Shown here: positions 16,245 through 25,033 of the stretch, in pieces
Layout: each line of letters opens with the position of its first letter
How positions within the stretch are numbered: position 1 is the stretch's first letter
Source: Thalassobaculum_A sp040219615
Lineage (GTDB): Bacteria; Pseudomonadota; Alphaproteobacteria; Thalassobaculales; Thalassobaculaceae
DNA: 64,000 bases
Reading direction: 5' to 3'
Assembly: GCF_040219615.1 (NCBI RefSeq)
Contig: NZ_JAVJSE010000029.1
Coordinates: forward strand, 248,001 to 312,000
Translations under genes and position numbers: made by a program
Notes under the pieces: model-generated
The model's database searches: none
What the model saw: only the letters and a program-made list of their open reading frames with translations
Told to the model about the DNA's origin: nothing

Positions 16245-17327
16245 TCAGCGCTCGGGAAACCAGCCCCTGGTGGCGTTGGCGAACGCCACCAGGGACAGCA
16301 TCACCGGCACCTCCACCAACACGCCGACGACGGTGGCCAGCGCCGCACCCGACTGCAGGCCGAACAGGCTGATCGCGACGGCGACGGCCAGTTCGAAGAA
16401 GTTCGAGGTGCCGATCAGTGCGCAGGGAGCCGCGACCGGGAACGGCACCCGCCAAGCCCAGGCGGCGGCGTAGGCGACCAGGAAGATGCCGTAGGACTGC
16501 AGCAGCAGCGGCACCGCGATCAGCGCGATCAGCAGCGGCCGTTCCAGGATCACCTGGCCCTGGAAGCCGAACAGCAGGACCACGGTCGCCAGCAGGCCGA
16601 GCACCGAGGCCGGCTTGACGCGGGCGGTGAACGCCGCGACCCGGCGCTCCCGCTCGGCCGGATCGCCGGCACCGGCCGCCAGCCGGGCCCGGGTGGCGGC
16701 GCCGGCCACCAGCGGGATCACCACGTACAACGCGACGGACAGCAGCAGCGTCTGCCACGGCACCTGGATGTCGGTAACCCCCAGCAGCAGGGCCACGATC
16801 GGGGCGAAGGCGAACACCATGATGATGTCGTTCACCGACACCTGGACCAGGGTGTAGTTCGGATCGCCGCGCGTCAGTTGCGACCAGACGAACACCATCG
16901 CGGTGCATGGCGCCGCCCCAAGCAGGATCAGGCCAGCGATGTATTCGCGCGCCGAGGCCGGGTCGATCAGGTCGGCGAAAACGACCTCGAAGAACAGCAC
17001 GCCCAGCGCCGCCATGGTGAACGGCTTCACCAGCCAGTTGACCACCACGGTGATGATCAGGCCCTTCGGCCGCTCGCCGACCCGCCCGAGACTGGCGAAG
17101 TCGACGTTGACCATCATCGGGTAGACCATCGCCCAGATCAGCACCGCGACCACGAGATTGACCGACGCGACCTCCAGGCCGGCGACGCCGGCGAACAGGC
17201 CGGGGACGACGTTGCCGAGCAGCAGGCCGGCCCCGATGCACAGCGCCACCCAGACCGACAGCCACTTCTCGAAGAAGCCGATGCCGCCCGGCGCCGATCC
17301 GGCCTGGCCGGAGACTTCGCTGGTCAT
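16245..17327 (-). CDS. arsB: Arsenite efflux permease, Acr3 family
   Basis: This 360-residue, roughly ten-helix membrane protein exports As(III). Acr3 signatures are LLGAAPCTAMVFVWSQL, with the essential C141, and NYTLVQVSVNDIIMV. The C-terminal part has GTSNFFELAVAVAISLFG with the conserved Glu. An AAGGGA site precedes the ATG. It lies 38 bases downstream of the ArsR-ArsC fusion in the same direction, so arsenate is reduced by the fusion's C-terminal half and exported here. The symbol arsB is often used loosely; acr3 would also be right. Confidence 0.92.
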   Translation of the reverse strand: MTSEVSGQAGSAPGGIGFFEKWLSVWVALCIGAGLLLGNVVPGLFAGVAGLEVASVNLVVAVLIWAMVYPMMVNVDFASLGRVGERPKGLIITVVVNWLVKPFTMAALGVLFFEVVFADLIDPASAREYIAGLILLGAAPCTAMVFVWSQLTRGDPNYTLVQVSVNDIIMVFAFAPIVALLLGVTDIQVPWQTLLLSVALYVVIPLVAGAATRARLAAGAGDPAERERRVAAFTARVKPASVLGLLATVVLLFGFQGQVILERPLLIALIAVPLLLQSYGIFLVAYAAAWAWRVPFPVAAPCALIGTSNFFELAVAVAISLFGLQSGAALATVVGVLVEVPVMLSLVAFANATRGWFPER

Positions 17328-17365
17328 CGCAGTGTCCCTTTCTGGTGGCTGGCCGGCGCGCCGGT

Positions 17366-18223
17366 TCAGGCGCTTTCCGGCAGGCGCCGGCCGATCGCGT
17401 CGAGCCGTTCCTGCAGCGCCAGCCGGTCGAGCGAATGCATCGGCAGGCTGACGAAGATCGAGATCCGGTTGCCGAGCATCCGGAAGGCGTCGGCGAAGGC
17501 GAACCGGCGCTCGGCCTCGCTCCCCCCGGCCGCGGCCGGATCCGGCACCCCCCAGTGGGCCGAGATCGGCTGCCCGGGCCACAGCGGGCAGACCTCGGCG
17601 GCGGCATCGTCGCAGACCGTGAACACGAAATGCATCTCGGGCGCGCCGGCGACAGCGAACTCGTCCCAGCTCTTGGACCGCAGGTCGTCGACCGGGAAAT
17701 TCTGGTTCCGTAGCAGGTCGAGCGCATAGGGATGCACCGCGCCCTTCGGATGGCTGCCGGCACTGAACGCCCGGAACCGACCGGCCCCGGCCCGGTTCAG
17801 AATGGCCTCCGCGAGAATGCTGCGCGCCGAGTTGCCGGTGCACAGGAACAGCACGTTGTAGACATTGTCGCTCATCCGCTCCGTCTCCGTTCCGCAGGCC
17901 TGCCCCCAGGGTCCCGCCAGGTCGCCACAGATCTCCGGGTGCCCGTCGCAGCATTCCTCGGTCAGGAACGCCAGCACCCGACGCATGCCCTCGATGTCCA
18001 CCGCATAGATGACGTTGCGCTGCACGCGCCAGGACCGCAGCAGTCCGGCGCGCTCCAGGGCACCGACGTGAAAGCTCAGGCTCGACGGGCTGATCCCGAC
18101 GGATTCGGCGATCGCACCGGCCGTCATGCCGGACGGACCGCGCGCCATCAACAGCCGGAACAGCTGCAGGCGGTGCTCGTTGGCGAGTGCGGACAGGGCG
18201 GCAACGACGGAGCTGGCTTCCAT
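17366..18223 (-). CDS. arsR-arsC: Fused ArsR repressor - ArsC arsenate reductase
   Basis: This is one 285-residue frame. Residues 1-90 are an ArsR winged helix (LSALANEHRLQLFRLLM, GISPSSLSFHVGALERAG). C91-C92-x6-C99 just after it resembles the As(III) site of Acidithiobacillus-type ArsR. Residues 112-280 are a low-molecular-weight-phosphatase-type, thioredoxin-coupled arsenate reductase with the CX5R loop C118-R124 (FLCTGNSARS). The redox pair is C194 and C202 (TVCDDAAAEVC). No stop or frameshift is seen at the junction (GTETERMSDNVYNV). A separately translated ArsC from the internal ATG remains possible. It is upstream of Acr3. Confidence 0.88.
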   Translation of the reverse strand: MEASSVVAALSALANEHRLQLFRLLMARGPSGMTAGAIAESVGISPSSLSFHVGALERAGLLRSWRVQRNVIYAVDIEGMRRVLAFLTEECCDGHPEICGDLAGPWGQACGTETERMSDNVYNVLFLCTGNSARSILAEAILNRAGAGRFRAFSAGSHPKGAVHPYALDLLRNQNFPVDDLRSKSWDEFAVAGAPEMHFVFTVCDDAAAEVCPLWPGQPISAHWGVPDPAAAGGSEAERRFAFADAFRMLGNRISIFVSLPMHSLDRLALQERLDAIGRRLPESA

Positions 18224-18248
18224 TTCAATAGTTCATGTATCATTGAAA
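18223..18248 (-). promoter_or_regulatory. ArsR operator overlapping its own start codon
   Basis: TTTCAAT (18223-18229) and ATTGAAA (18242-18248) form a perfect 7-base inverted repeat around 12 bases; the right edge on the coding strand reaches the ATG at 18223. This placement suits repression of the ars operon by its first gene, lifted by arsenite. The A/T-rich arms stand out from the GC-rich surroundings. Confidence 0.6.
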
Positions 18249-18295
18249 CATAAGCCCGTCGAGCATCTATCTCGACCGTCACAGGCGACCATGCG

Positions 18296-21244
18296 TCAGC
18301 GGCCGATGCCGGTGCCGCGCCCTTCGATCGGCCGATCCGGGTGGGTTGCCGCCGGGCGGCTCAGGGCGGCGTCGACGCCGGCCAGGAACTCGTCGAACTT
18401 CAGGGGTTTCGTCAGGTATCGGAAAAAGCCGGCCGCCATGCCGCGCCGAACGTCGTTCGGCATTGCCGACGCGGTCAGGGCGATCACCGGGATCGTCGCG
18501 GTCTCGGGGTCCCGTCTCAGACGTTCCAGCACCTCGAAACCGTCCATCTCCGGCAGGTTGAGGTCCAGGACGATGACCTCCGGCTTCTGCGCCCGCGCCA
18601 GATCCAGGCCGATCTGCCCGGACGGCGCGGCGTACATGGTCACGTCCGGGAGGGTTTCGAGCAGATACGCCATCAGGGAGACGTTCAGCGGGTTGTCCTC
18701 GATATACAGGACCGAGTAGCCGCCGGCTGCCGCCAGCGGCGAGGCCAAGTGCGCGATCACGCCCTCGTCGGCGTTGTTCGGAACGCTCGAAACCGGCACC
18801 TCGATCCAGAACGTGCTGCCGGTTCCGAGTTCGCTCGTCACCCCGATCCGGCCGTCCATCGCCTCGACCAGGCGCTTGCTCAGGGCGAGACCGATACCGG
18901 TGCCCTCGACATGGGTGAACTCCGCGCCGAGGCGCTGGAACGGCACGAACAGCTGCTTCCTGTTCTCCTCGGATATGCCGGCTCCGGTGTCGGTCACGGA
19001 GATCCGCACGACGCCCGCGCCCGGCTCCTCGACCTTCACCGTGACCGTCCCGTCTGGCCGATTGTACTTGATGGCGTTGGACAGCAGGTTCAGCAGGACC
19101 TGGCGCAACCTCTGGGCGTCGGCGCGGACGGCCAGGTCGGCCGGCGCCGGGAGCTTGTGCAAGTGGACCGCGGCGCCGGACGCGACCGGCTGCATGGTGC
19201 GGACCGCCTCGCGGACCACCCCGGCGATGCCGACCGGCTCGAGCGACAGCCGCAGGCGCCCGGCCTCGACCCCGGCCAGGTCCAGCACCTCGTCGACCAG
19301 GCTCAGGAGATGTCCGCCGCTCTTGACGATGTGGTCGCAGTACTGCTGCTGATCGGGGTTCAGGCGTTTCTCGCGATCGATCTTGAGGATCTGGCCGAAG
19401 CCGATGATGGCGTTGAGCGGCGTCCGCAGTTCGTGGCTCATGCTGGACAGGAACTCGGACTTCGCCCGGTTCGCCTCGTCGGCGGCATCGTGGGCCGCCT
19501 GCGCCGCCTCGCGGGCCTGTTCGAGAGCGGTGATGTCGAACCGCAGCACCATGATCCCGCCGTCGCTGGTCGGACGCTCGACCACCTCGACCACCCGCCC
19601 GCCGAAGCGCACGGTCGTACTGCCCTTGGCGGACAGGTGCTGCTCTACGCGGCGCGCGATCCAGCCATCGGGGTCCGACACCGCGTCGGTTATCGCGCCG
19701 GCGGCGACGCAGCGCCGCAGGATCTGCTCGAAGGTGTCGCCGATCCGGTACTGGTCCGCGAGTTCGGGCATGACGTCGGTTCTGTGACCGTTGGTGTAGA
19801 CCAGCCGGTCATCGGCGTCGAACAGCAGGAAGCCCGCCGGCAGCGACTCGACCGCGTCGTGCAGTCGCTGCTCGGCACGCCGCAGTTCCGTGATGTCGCG
19901 CCCGGACCCCCGGAAGCCCATGAAGCCGCCGTCGTCGCGGAATACCGGCACGCCGCTGACCCGCAGCCAGCGGTCGCCGGTCGGCCCGCGCCGGATGTAC
20001 TCGAAATCGCGAAACGGTCGGTGTTCCCGAAGGTCGGCGAGATGCGCCGCCCATGCCTCGGAGGTGACCTGACCCGGTGCCGCCAGTTCCACGCGACTGC
20101 GCCCGATATGCCATGACGCCACCACCCCGGTCGCGCTCTCGATGGAATCGGATATCCAGACGAAACGATGCTCCGCGTCGGTCTCCCAGAACCAGTCGCC
20201 GGACGACGCCGCGAAGTCCCGGAACCGCGCCTCGCTGAACCGCAGTTCGATGGCCAGCTGCTCGCGTCTCCGGGTCTGCCGGACCAGAAGCCAGGTCCCG
20301 AGCGCCAGCGCGAGCACGATGAGCCCCATGCGCGTGCCGCCGGCCGCAAGGCCGTTCCAGAAGATGGCCAGGATCTCGTCGTGGCGCGCCGCCACGGTCA
20401 CGATCATGCCGCTGCCGGGTGCTACCGCATAGCCGATCACCCGCCTCTCCTGATCGGACAGCCCATAGGCATGGAAGGCGCCGGCCGGAGCGCTCGGCAC
20501 GATCTCGGTCATGAAGGGCCGACCCGCGAGCGAGGTCCCGAGCAGCATCTCGTCCATGGGCTCGCGCACCAGGATGGTCCCATCGCCCCGGAACAGCGTG
20601 ACGACGTCGTGCTGACCGAACTCGATCCCGCGGAACACCCGCGCGAAATACTCGGGGTCCACGACCCCACCGGCGATTCCGTCGAAGCGGCCGTCCGGCT
20701 TGTCCAGTCGGAGCGACACGCTGAGGATCCAGCCGTCCAGCAGACGCGAGCGTACCGGCGCCGCCACGTAGAGACGCCCGGGACGGCCGTCGCCGTCGCG
20801 CAGGGCCAGGAACTGTTCCTGGTCCGCCACGTTGAGCGGCGGCGGATCGGCGAACAGCGAGGACATCAGGCGGTCGCCGTCGGCGTTCACCCATCCGATC
20901 GACCGAAGCACCGGCGACCCGCCATGAATCGCCTTCAGGAGCCGGTGGATGGTTGCGTCGCTGTAGGTATGCCGGTCGGCGTCGTCGTGGACCCGGGCGA
21001 CCGCCTTGAGGGCGCTCTCGGCGGCTTCGAACGAGCGGGCGGTGTGCTCGGCCAGCAGCGTGGCCGAGGTCCGAACGCTGCGTTCGGCCTGCGCCAGTTC
21101 CTCGCGATAGTCGCGCCACTGGTCGAACGCGAACGACAGCAACAGAACCGCGATGCCGGCCGCGGACACCAGAGAGATCTGCTGACTGGGGCCAAATGCC
21201 CACCGTGAACGCACCAGGCCTGCACTCCTAACGGCAATCGACAT
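18296..21244 (-). CDS. Membrane-bound hybrid sensor histidine kinase (dCache-PAS-PAS-HisKA-HATPase-REC)
   Basis: This 982-residue protein has a transmembrane segment at about 23-40 and a periplasmic dCache-like sensor at about 45-300 (IGWVNADGDRLMSS, GWILSVSLRLD). A second transmembrane segment lies near 310-325. Two PAS domains follow (one with ASSGDWFWETDAEHRFVW, one with LPAGFLLFDADDRLVYTNG). HisKA is MSHELRTPLNAIIGFGQIL. HATPase ends TGIGLALSKRLVEAMDGRIG. The C-terminal REC domain has VLDLNLPEMDG. No partner regulator adjoins it, so phosphate may go to a distant phosphotransfer protein. The ligand is unknown. Confidence 0.88.
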   Translation of the reverse strand: MSIAVRSAGLVRSRWAFGPSQQISLVSAAGIAVLLLSFAFDQWRDYREELAQAERSVRTSATLLAEHTARSFEAAESALKAVARVHDDADRHTYSDATIHRLLKAIHGGSPVLRSIGWVNADGDRLMSSLFADPPPLNVADQEQFLALRDGDGRPGRLYVAAPVRSRLLDGWILSVSLRLDKPDGRFDGIAGGVVDPEYFARVFRGIEFGQHDVVTLFRGDGTILVREPMDEMLLGTSLAGRPFMTEIVPSAPAGAFHAYGLSDQERRVIGYAVAPGSGMIVTVAARHDEILAIFWNGLAAGGTRMGLIVLALALGTWLLVRQTRRREQLAIELRFSEARFRDFAASSGDWFWETDAEHRFVWISDSIESATGVVASWHIGRSRVELAAPGQVTSEAWAAHLADLREHRPFRDFEYIRRGPTGDRWLRVSGVPVFRDDGGFMGFRGSGRDITELRRAEQRLHDAVESLPAGFLLFDADDRLVYTNGHRTDVMPELADQYRIGDTFEQILRRCVAAGAITDAVSDPDGWIARRVEQHLSAKGSTTVRFGGRVVEVVERPTSDGGIMVLRFDITALEQAREAAQAAHDAADEANRAKSEFLSSMSHELRTPLNAIIGFGQILKIDREKRLNPDQQQYCDHIVKSGGHLLSLVDEVLDLAGVEAGRLRLSLEPVGIAGVVREAVRTMQPVASGAAVHLHKLPAPADLAVRADAQRLRQVLLNLLSNAIKYNRPDGTVTVKVEEPGAGVVRISVTDTGAGISEENRKQLFVPFQRLGAEFTHVEGTGIGLALSKRLVEAMDGRIGVTSELGTGSTFWIEVPVSSVPNNADEGVIAHLASPLAAAGGYSVLYIEDNPLNVSLMAYLLETLPDVTMYAAPSGQIGLDLARAQKPEVIVLDLNLPEMDGFEVLERLRRDPETATIPVIALTASAMPNDVRRGMAAGFFRYLTKPLKFDEFLAGVDAALSRPAATHPDRPIEGRGTGIGR

Positions 21245-21365
21245 CCGACGTATTTATCGGAATCGCGGTTAAGAGTGTCTTAGCGTCGCGGAACGGTCCC
21301 GGTTGCCGAGGGTGCGCCCCGCAGGAATCACCCCTACGATCGCCCGGTGACCGGGAGGAGCTTCG

Positions 21366-23657
21366 ATGTCCGACGGCCTGATCGACGACGACGAGATGGG
21401 CGATGTCTGGCCGGCGGTCCATCCCGGCCGCGAAGCCGGCGACTACGGGTCGGCCCGAATCGACGCTCGCGGCCCGTTCGCGGTCCGGTCGTTCCAGACC
21501 GTCGATCTGACCTACACCGTCGGCCGGTTCGGGCTGGACGACAGCGGCAGCATCAAGATCGTCCAGCGCTTTCCCAACGACGGCGGCCGGCTTCAGGTCG
21601 CCGACCCGACGGCCATGAACTTCGTCTCGGCGCGGGCCAGCAACGGCTGCAGCCTGATCCTGGTGCCGGAGCCCGACGGCCATCAGCGCCCCTGGGAACG
21701 GTCGCTGCGCATCACCGTCCGCGGCGGGTCCATGCATCCGGGGGACAGCATCACCGTGACCTTCGGCGACCGCGGCGGCGGATCGCCCGGCCTGCGACTG
21801 CAGACCTTCTGCGAGACCGCGCACGAGTTCCGGGTGCTGGTGGACCCGTGTGCGACCGGGCACTTCTTTCCGCTTACCGACCGCCCTTGCATCGAGATCG
21901 TGGCCGGCACGCCGGTGCGCTGGAAGGCGGTGCTGCCGACCCATGGCCGGCCGGGAGGGCCGTTCTCGCTCGGCCTCCGGGCCGAGGACCTGTGGGGCAA
22001 CCCGTCGCATCGGGCCGGCCGATCGCTGCGGCTCGAGGCCGACGGCGGGATCCTCGGCCTGCCCGGGCGGGTCGACTATCCCGACGGCGAGCTGGCCTGG
22101 CGAATCACCGGGCTGACGGCGCTGGCGGCGGGAATCGTCCGGGTCCGCGTGCTGGACGACGACGGCGCCGAACTGGCCCGGTCCAACCCGCTGGTGGTCC
22201 GCGCCGGCCAGACCGGCGGGTACTGGGGCGACCTGCACGGCCAGAGCGGCGAGACCGTCGGGGTCAACCCGATCGACGAGTATTTCGCCTTCGGCCGCGA
22301 CCTGGCCTTTCTCGACGTGATGAGCCACCAGGCCAACGACTTCCAGGTCACCGGCGCGTTCTGGGCCCGGATCAACGCGGTCACCGACGCCGTGAACCGC
22401 GACGGCACCTTCGTCGCCTTCCCCGGTTACGAATGGTCCGGCAACACCCCGGTCGGTGGCGACCACAACGTGTTCTTCCGCCATGCCGGCCGGCCGATCC
22501 GCCGATCCTCGCACGCCCTGCTGGAGGACCGCAGCGACCTGGACGGCGACGCCAATACCACGACCGAACTGTTCGAGGCGCTGCGCGACGAGGACTGCGT
22601 AGTCTACGCCCATGTCGGCGGTCGCCCGGCCGACATCGGCCGCGACGACGGCGGCCGGATCCGAACCGCCGTCGAGGTTCATTCCGACTGGGGCAGCTTC
22701 GAGTGGATCATGAAGGACAGCTTCGCCCACGGGTACCGGCTGGGCCTGGTCTGCAACAGCGACGGCCACAAGGGGCGGCCGGGCGCGAGCCACCCCGGCG
22801 CCTCGCAGTTCGGAGCACTGGGCGGACTGACCTGCTTCCTGGCGGACGACCTGACCCGCGACGGCATCTTCGCGGCGCTGCGCCGGCGCCGCCACTACGG
22901 CACCACCGGCTGCCGGATGTTCCTGGACGTAGTGGCCGCGTTCCCCGGCGGCGCGACACTGTACGACGGCGATCCGCGGCTGGGACCGGCGGCTTCCCGG
23001 CCGTCCGCCGAGGCAGGGATGGGCGACATCGTCGAGACCGCGGGCGGCCGGGCGCGGCTGCGGGTCGAGGTCGCAGCCCATGCCCCGATCCTGCGGATCG
23101 ACGTCCTGAACGGCCCGGACGAGGTCGCCGGGGTTTCCGGATACGACGCGGCCGACCTCGGCGACCGGATCCGGGTGAGCTTCCACGGCGCCGAGTACCG
23201 CGGCCGCGGACGCCAGACCTCCTGGAAGGGCAGCGCCCGGTTCTCGGACGCGCGGATCGAGCGTTTCGACCGCATCAACGCCTGGAACCACGAGCGGCCG
23301 CTGGCGCCGGACGGCCCGTCGAGTGTCGCGTTCGACGTCCTGACCACCGGCAACTTCATCGGGTTCGACGCCTGGCTGTCCGACAGCCGGGCCGGGACGC
23401 TGACGGTGGCCGCCGGACATGCCGACGCGCAGGTCGTCCTGGACGAACTCGGCACCGATCCGGTCGTGGTCGAGGCCGGCGGGCTGGACCGGCAGCTCAG
23501 GATCTCCCGGCTGCCCGACCGCTGCCGCCGCGACCATCTCGTCCACGATTTCGACATCGAACTGCGGCCGGGCCGGGACAACCCGCTATGGGTGCGGGTG
23601 ACGACCGAGGACGGCTACAATGCGTGGTCGAGCCCGATCTACGTCGTGCGCCCCTGA
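21366..23657 (+). CDS. DUF3604-domain protein (PHP-like predicted metallohydrolase)
   Basis: This 763-residue protein has the DUF3604 core GGYWGDLHGQSGETVG. It is followed by DVMSHQANDF, FPGYEWSGNTPVGGDHNVFF and CNSDGHKGRPGASHPGA, whose His and Asp residues look like a PHP-type metal centre. No signal peptide is visible, so it is probably cytoplasmic. It is divergent from the sensor kinase and 26 bases upstream of an Asp/Glu-racemase-like gene, probably one operon. The reaction is not known for the family. Confidence 0.85.
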   Translation: MSDGLIDDDEMGDVWPAVHPGREAGDYGSARIDARGPFAVRSFQTVDLTYTVGRFGLDDSGSIKIVQRFPNDGGRLQVADPTAMNFVSARASNGCSLILVPEPDGHQRPWERSLRITVRGGSMHPGDSITVTFGDRGGGSPGLRLQTFCETAHEFRVLVDPCATGHFFPLTDRPCIEIVAGTPVRWKAVLPTHGRPGGPFSLGLRAEDLWGNPSHRAGRSLRLEADGGILGLPGRVDYPDGELAWRITGLTALAAGIVRVRVLDDDGAELARSNPLVVRAGQTGGYWGDLHGQSGETVGVNPIDEYFAFGRDLAFLDVMSHQANDFQVTGAFWARINAVTDAVNRDGTFVAFPGYEWSGNTPVGGDHNVFFRHAGRPIRRSSHALLEDRSDLDGDANTTTELFEALRDEDCVVYAHVGGRPADIGRDDGGRIRTAVEVHSDWGSFEWIMKDSFAHGYRLGLVCNSDGHKGRPGASHPGASQFGALGGLTCFLADDLTRDGIFAALRRRRHYGTTGCRMFLDVVAAFPGGATLYDGDPRLGPAASRPSAEAGMGDIVETAGGRARLRVEVAAHAPILRIDVLNGPDEVAGVSGYDAADLGDRIRVSFHGAEYRGRGRQTSWKGSARFSDARIERFDRINAWNHERPLAPDGPSSVAFDVLTTGNFIGFDAWLSDSRAGTLTVAAGHADAQVVLDELGTDPVVVEAGGLDRQLRISRLPDRCRRDHLVHDFDIELRPGRDNPLWVRVTTEDGYNAWSSPIYVVRP

Positions 23658-23683
23658 TCCGCAATCTTGAGGACCCGACCGCC

Positions 23684-24388
23684 ATGCCCCGGCACATCGG
23701 TATCGTCGGCTGCTCCGCCGAAGGCGCCTCGCTCTGCTACCGGACGATCTGCGTCGAGGGCGCCGCCCTGCTCGGCCCGCACGCCCATCCCGAAGTCTCG
23801 ATGCACACGCCGTCGCTGGCCGACTACACCGCCTGCCTGTACCGCGGCGACTGGCAGGGCGTCGGCGACCTGATGCTGGCATCCGCCGAGAAGCTCGCGC
23901 GGATCGGCGCCGACTTCCTGATCTGCCCGGACAATACCATTCACCAGGCGATGCCGCATGTGCTGCCCCGCTCGCCCCTGCCCTGGCTGCACATCGCCGA
24001 GGTCGTGGCGCAGGAGGCGGCCGGGCGCGGCTTCCGGCGTCTCGGCTTGACCGGCACGCGCTGGCTGGTGGACAGCGAGGTCTATCCGGAGAAGCTCGCG
24101 GCCTTGGGGCTCGAGTTCCGGCGGCCGAACGACGAGGAGCGCGACGAGATCGACCGCATCATCATGGACGAACTGGTCTGCGGTATATTCCGGCCGGAGG
24201 CGGTCGCGGCCTTCCGGCGGATCATCGGCCGGTTGCAGGCGGAAGGCTGCGACGCGGTGGTGCTGGGCTGCACCGAGATCCCGCTGATCATGAGCGACGC
24301 GAACTCGCCGCTGCCGACCCTGGATTCCACCCGACTGCTGGCGCGCGCGGCTCTGCAACGAGCGGTCGAGGGCGAGCCGGCGGCATGA
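23684..24388 (+). CDS. Aspartate/glutamate racemase-family protein
   Basis: This 234-residue protein has the Asp/Glu/hydantoin racemase fold. The second catalytic cysteine is C196 (VVLGCTEIPLIM). The usual first motif (C-N-T-x-H) reads C81-P-D83-N-T-I-H, so an Asp replaces the first catalytic Cys and a Cys sits two residues earlier. This suggests one-sided proton chemistry (L-specific, like E. coli YgeA-type enzymes) or a non-racemase role. It is 26 bases after the DUF3604 gene, a likely functional partner. Its stop is 4 bases from a convergent gene. Confidence 0.82.
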   Translation: MPRHIGIVGCSAEGASLCYRTICVEGAALLGPHAHPEVSMHTPSLADYTACLYRGDWQGVGDLMLASAEKLARIGADFLICPDNTIHQAMPHVLPRSPLPWLHIAEVVAQEAAGRGFRRLGLTGTRWLVDSEVYPEKLAALGLEFRRPNDEERDEIDRIIMDELVCGIFRPEAVAAFRRIIGRLQAEGCDAVVLGCTEIPLIMSDANSPLPTLDSTRLLARAALQRAVEGEPAA

Positions 24389-24392
24389 GGCC

Positions 24393-24929
24393 CTAGCGGT
24401 TCGCCAGCCCGCCGGTATTGACGCTGCGCCAGGACTCCAGAAAGGTGTCGGAAAGCCTCGTCACCGCGGCCCGCACGGCGTCGGCATGGTCGGGGGACGT
24501 GGTCGTGGTGGCTGTTCCGCGCTGCCAGAGCACCACCTGCCCGCTGCGCAGCCAGCCCGCCTTCTCGTCGAAGTAGGACACCTGGCGGTAGGCCCCCAGC
24601 ATCGGGGCGCTGGCACACGCGCCGGTGGTCCGGTCGTAGCCTGTCAGAATCGACAGCGTGATCGTCACGTCGGCAGCCGGATCGATCGACAGACCGCCCG
24701 CGACGATCCGGCCGGAAACCAGCGGCTGAAGTTCGCGGAGGTCGATCCCGCAAGCGCTCGCGTCCGGCGTGACCTGGCTGATCGCGATGCGAATCTCCTT
24801 GATTCCCGCGAGATCGGCGGGCGTTCCGCCGGCGCTCCCAGCCGCCGCCGGCAGCGTCGACAGCAGGACCGCCAGCAGCACGGCGAGCCGCCGCACCGTG
24901 GCTGTTCCGATTCTTCGCCCTGTCGCCAC
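24393..24929 (-). CDS. Secreted protein of unknown function
   Basis: This 178-residue protein has a signal peptide (about residues 1-33, VLLAVLLSTLPAAAGSA). The mature part has cysteines in SACGIDLREL and TGACASAP, possibly a disulfide. The end AVTRLSDTFLESWRSVN resembles small alphaproteobacterial periplasmic proteins that end LVDxFLxDWxxxN, as I recall. No enzymatic motif is seen. It is divergent from the RND adaptor across 104 bases, so it may be co-regulated with the metal-transport locus, but this is a guess. Confidence 0.7.
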   Translation of the reverse strand: MATGRRIGTATVRRLAVLLAVLLSTLPAAAGSAGGTPADLAGIKEIRIAISQVTPDASACGIDLRELQPLVSGRIVAGGLSIDPAADVTITLSILTGYDRTTGACASAPMLGAYRQVSYFDEKAGWLRSGQVVLWQRGTATTTTSPDHADAVRAAVTRLSDTFLESWRSVNTGGLANR

Positions 24930-25033
24930 CGCGCCGTCTCCCTGCCGCTTCGAGTATGCGGAATACTAGCCTGTACACCATGTGGTCGCTATGCTGACGC
25001 AACCGAGGCACGCGTCAAGACAAGGCACCTGAA

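Noticed and set aside
24930..25033. Zur/Fur-type box before the RND adaptor
   Set aside because: I looked for a TGTTATNNNATAACA-like palindrome here and in 27730-27924 and saw none convincing.
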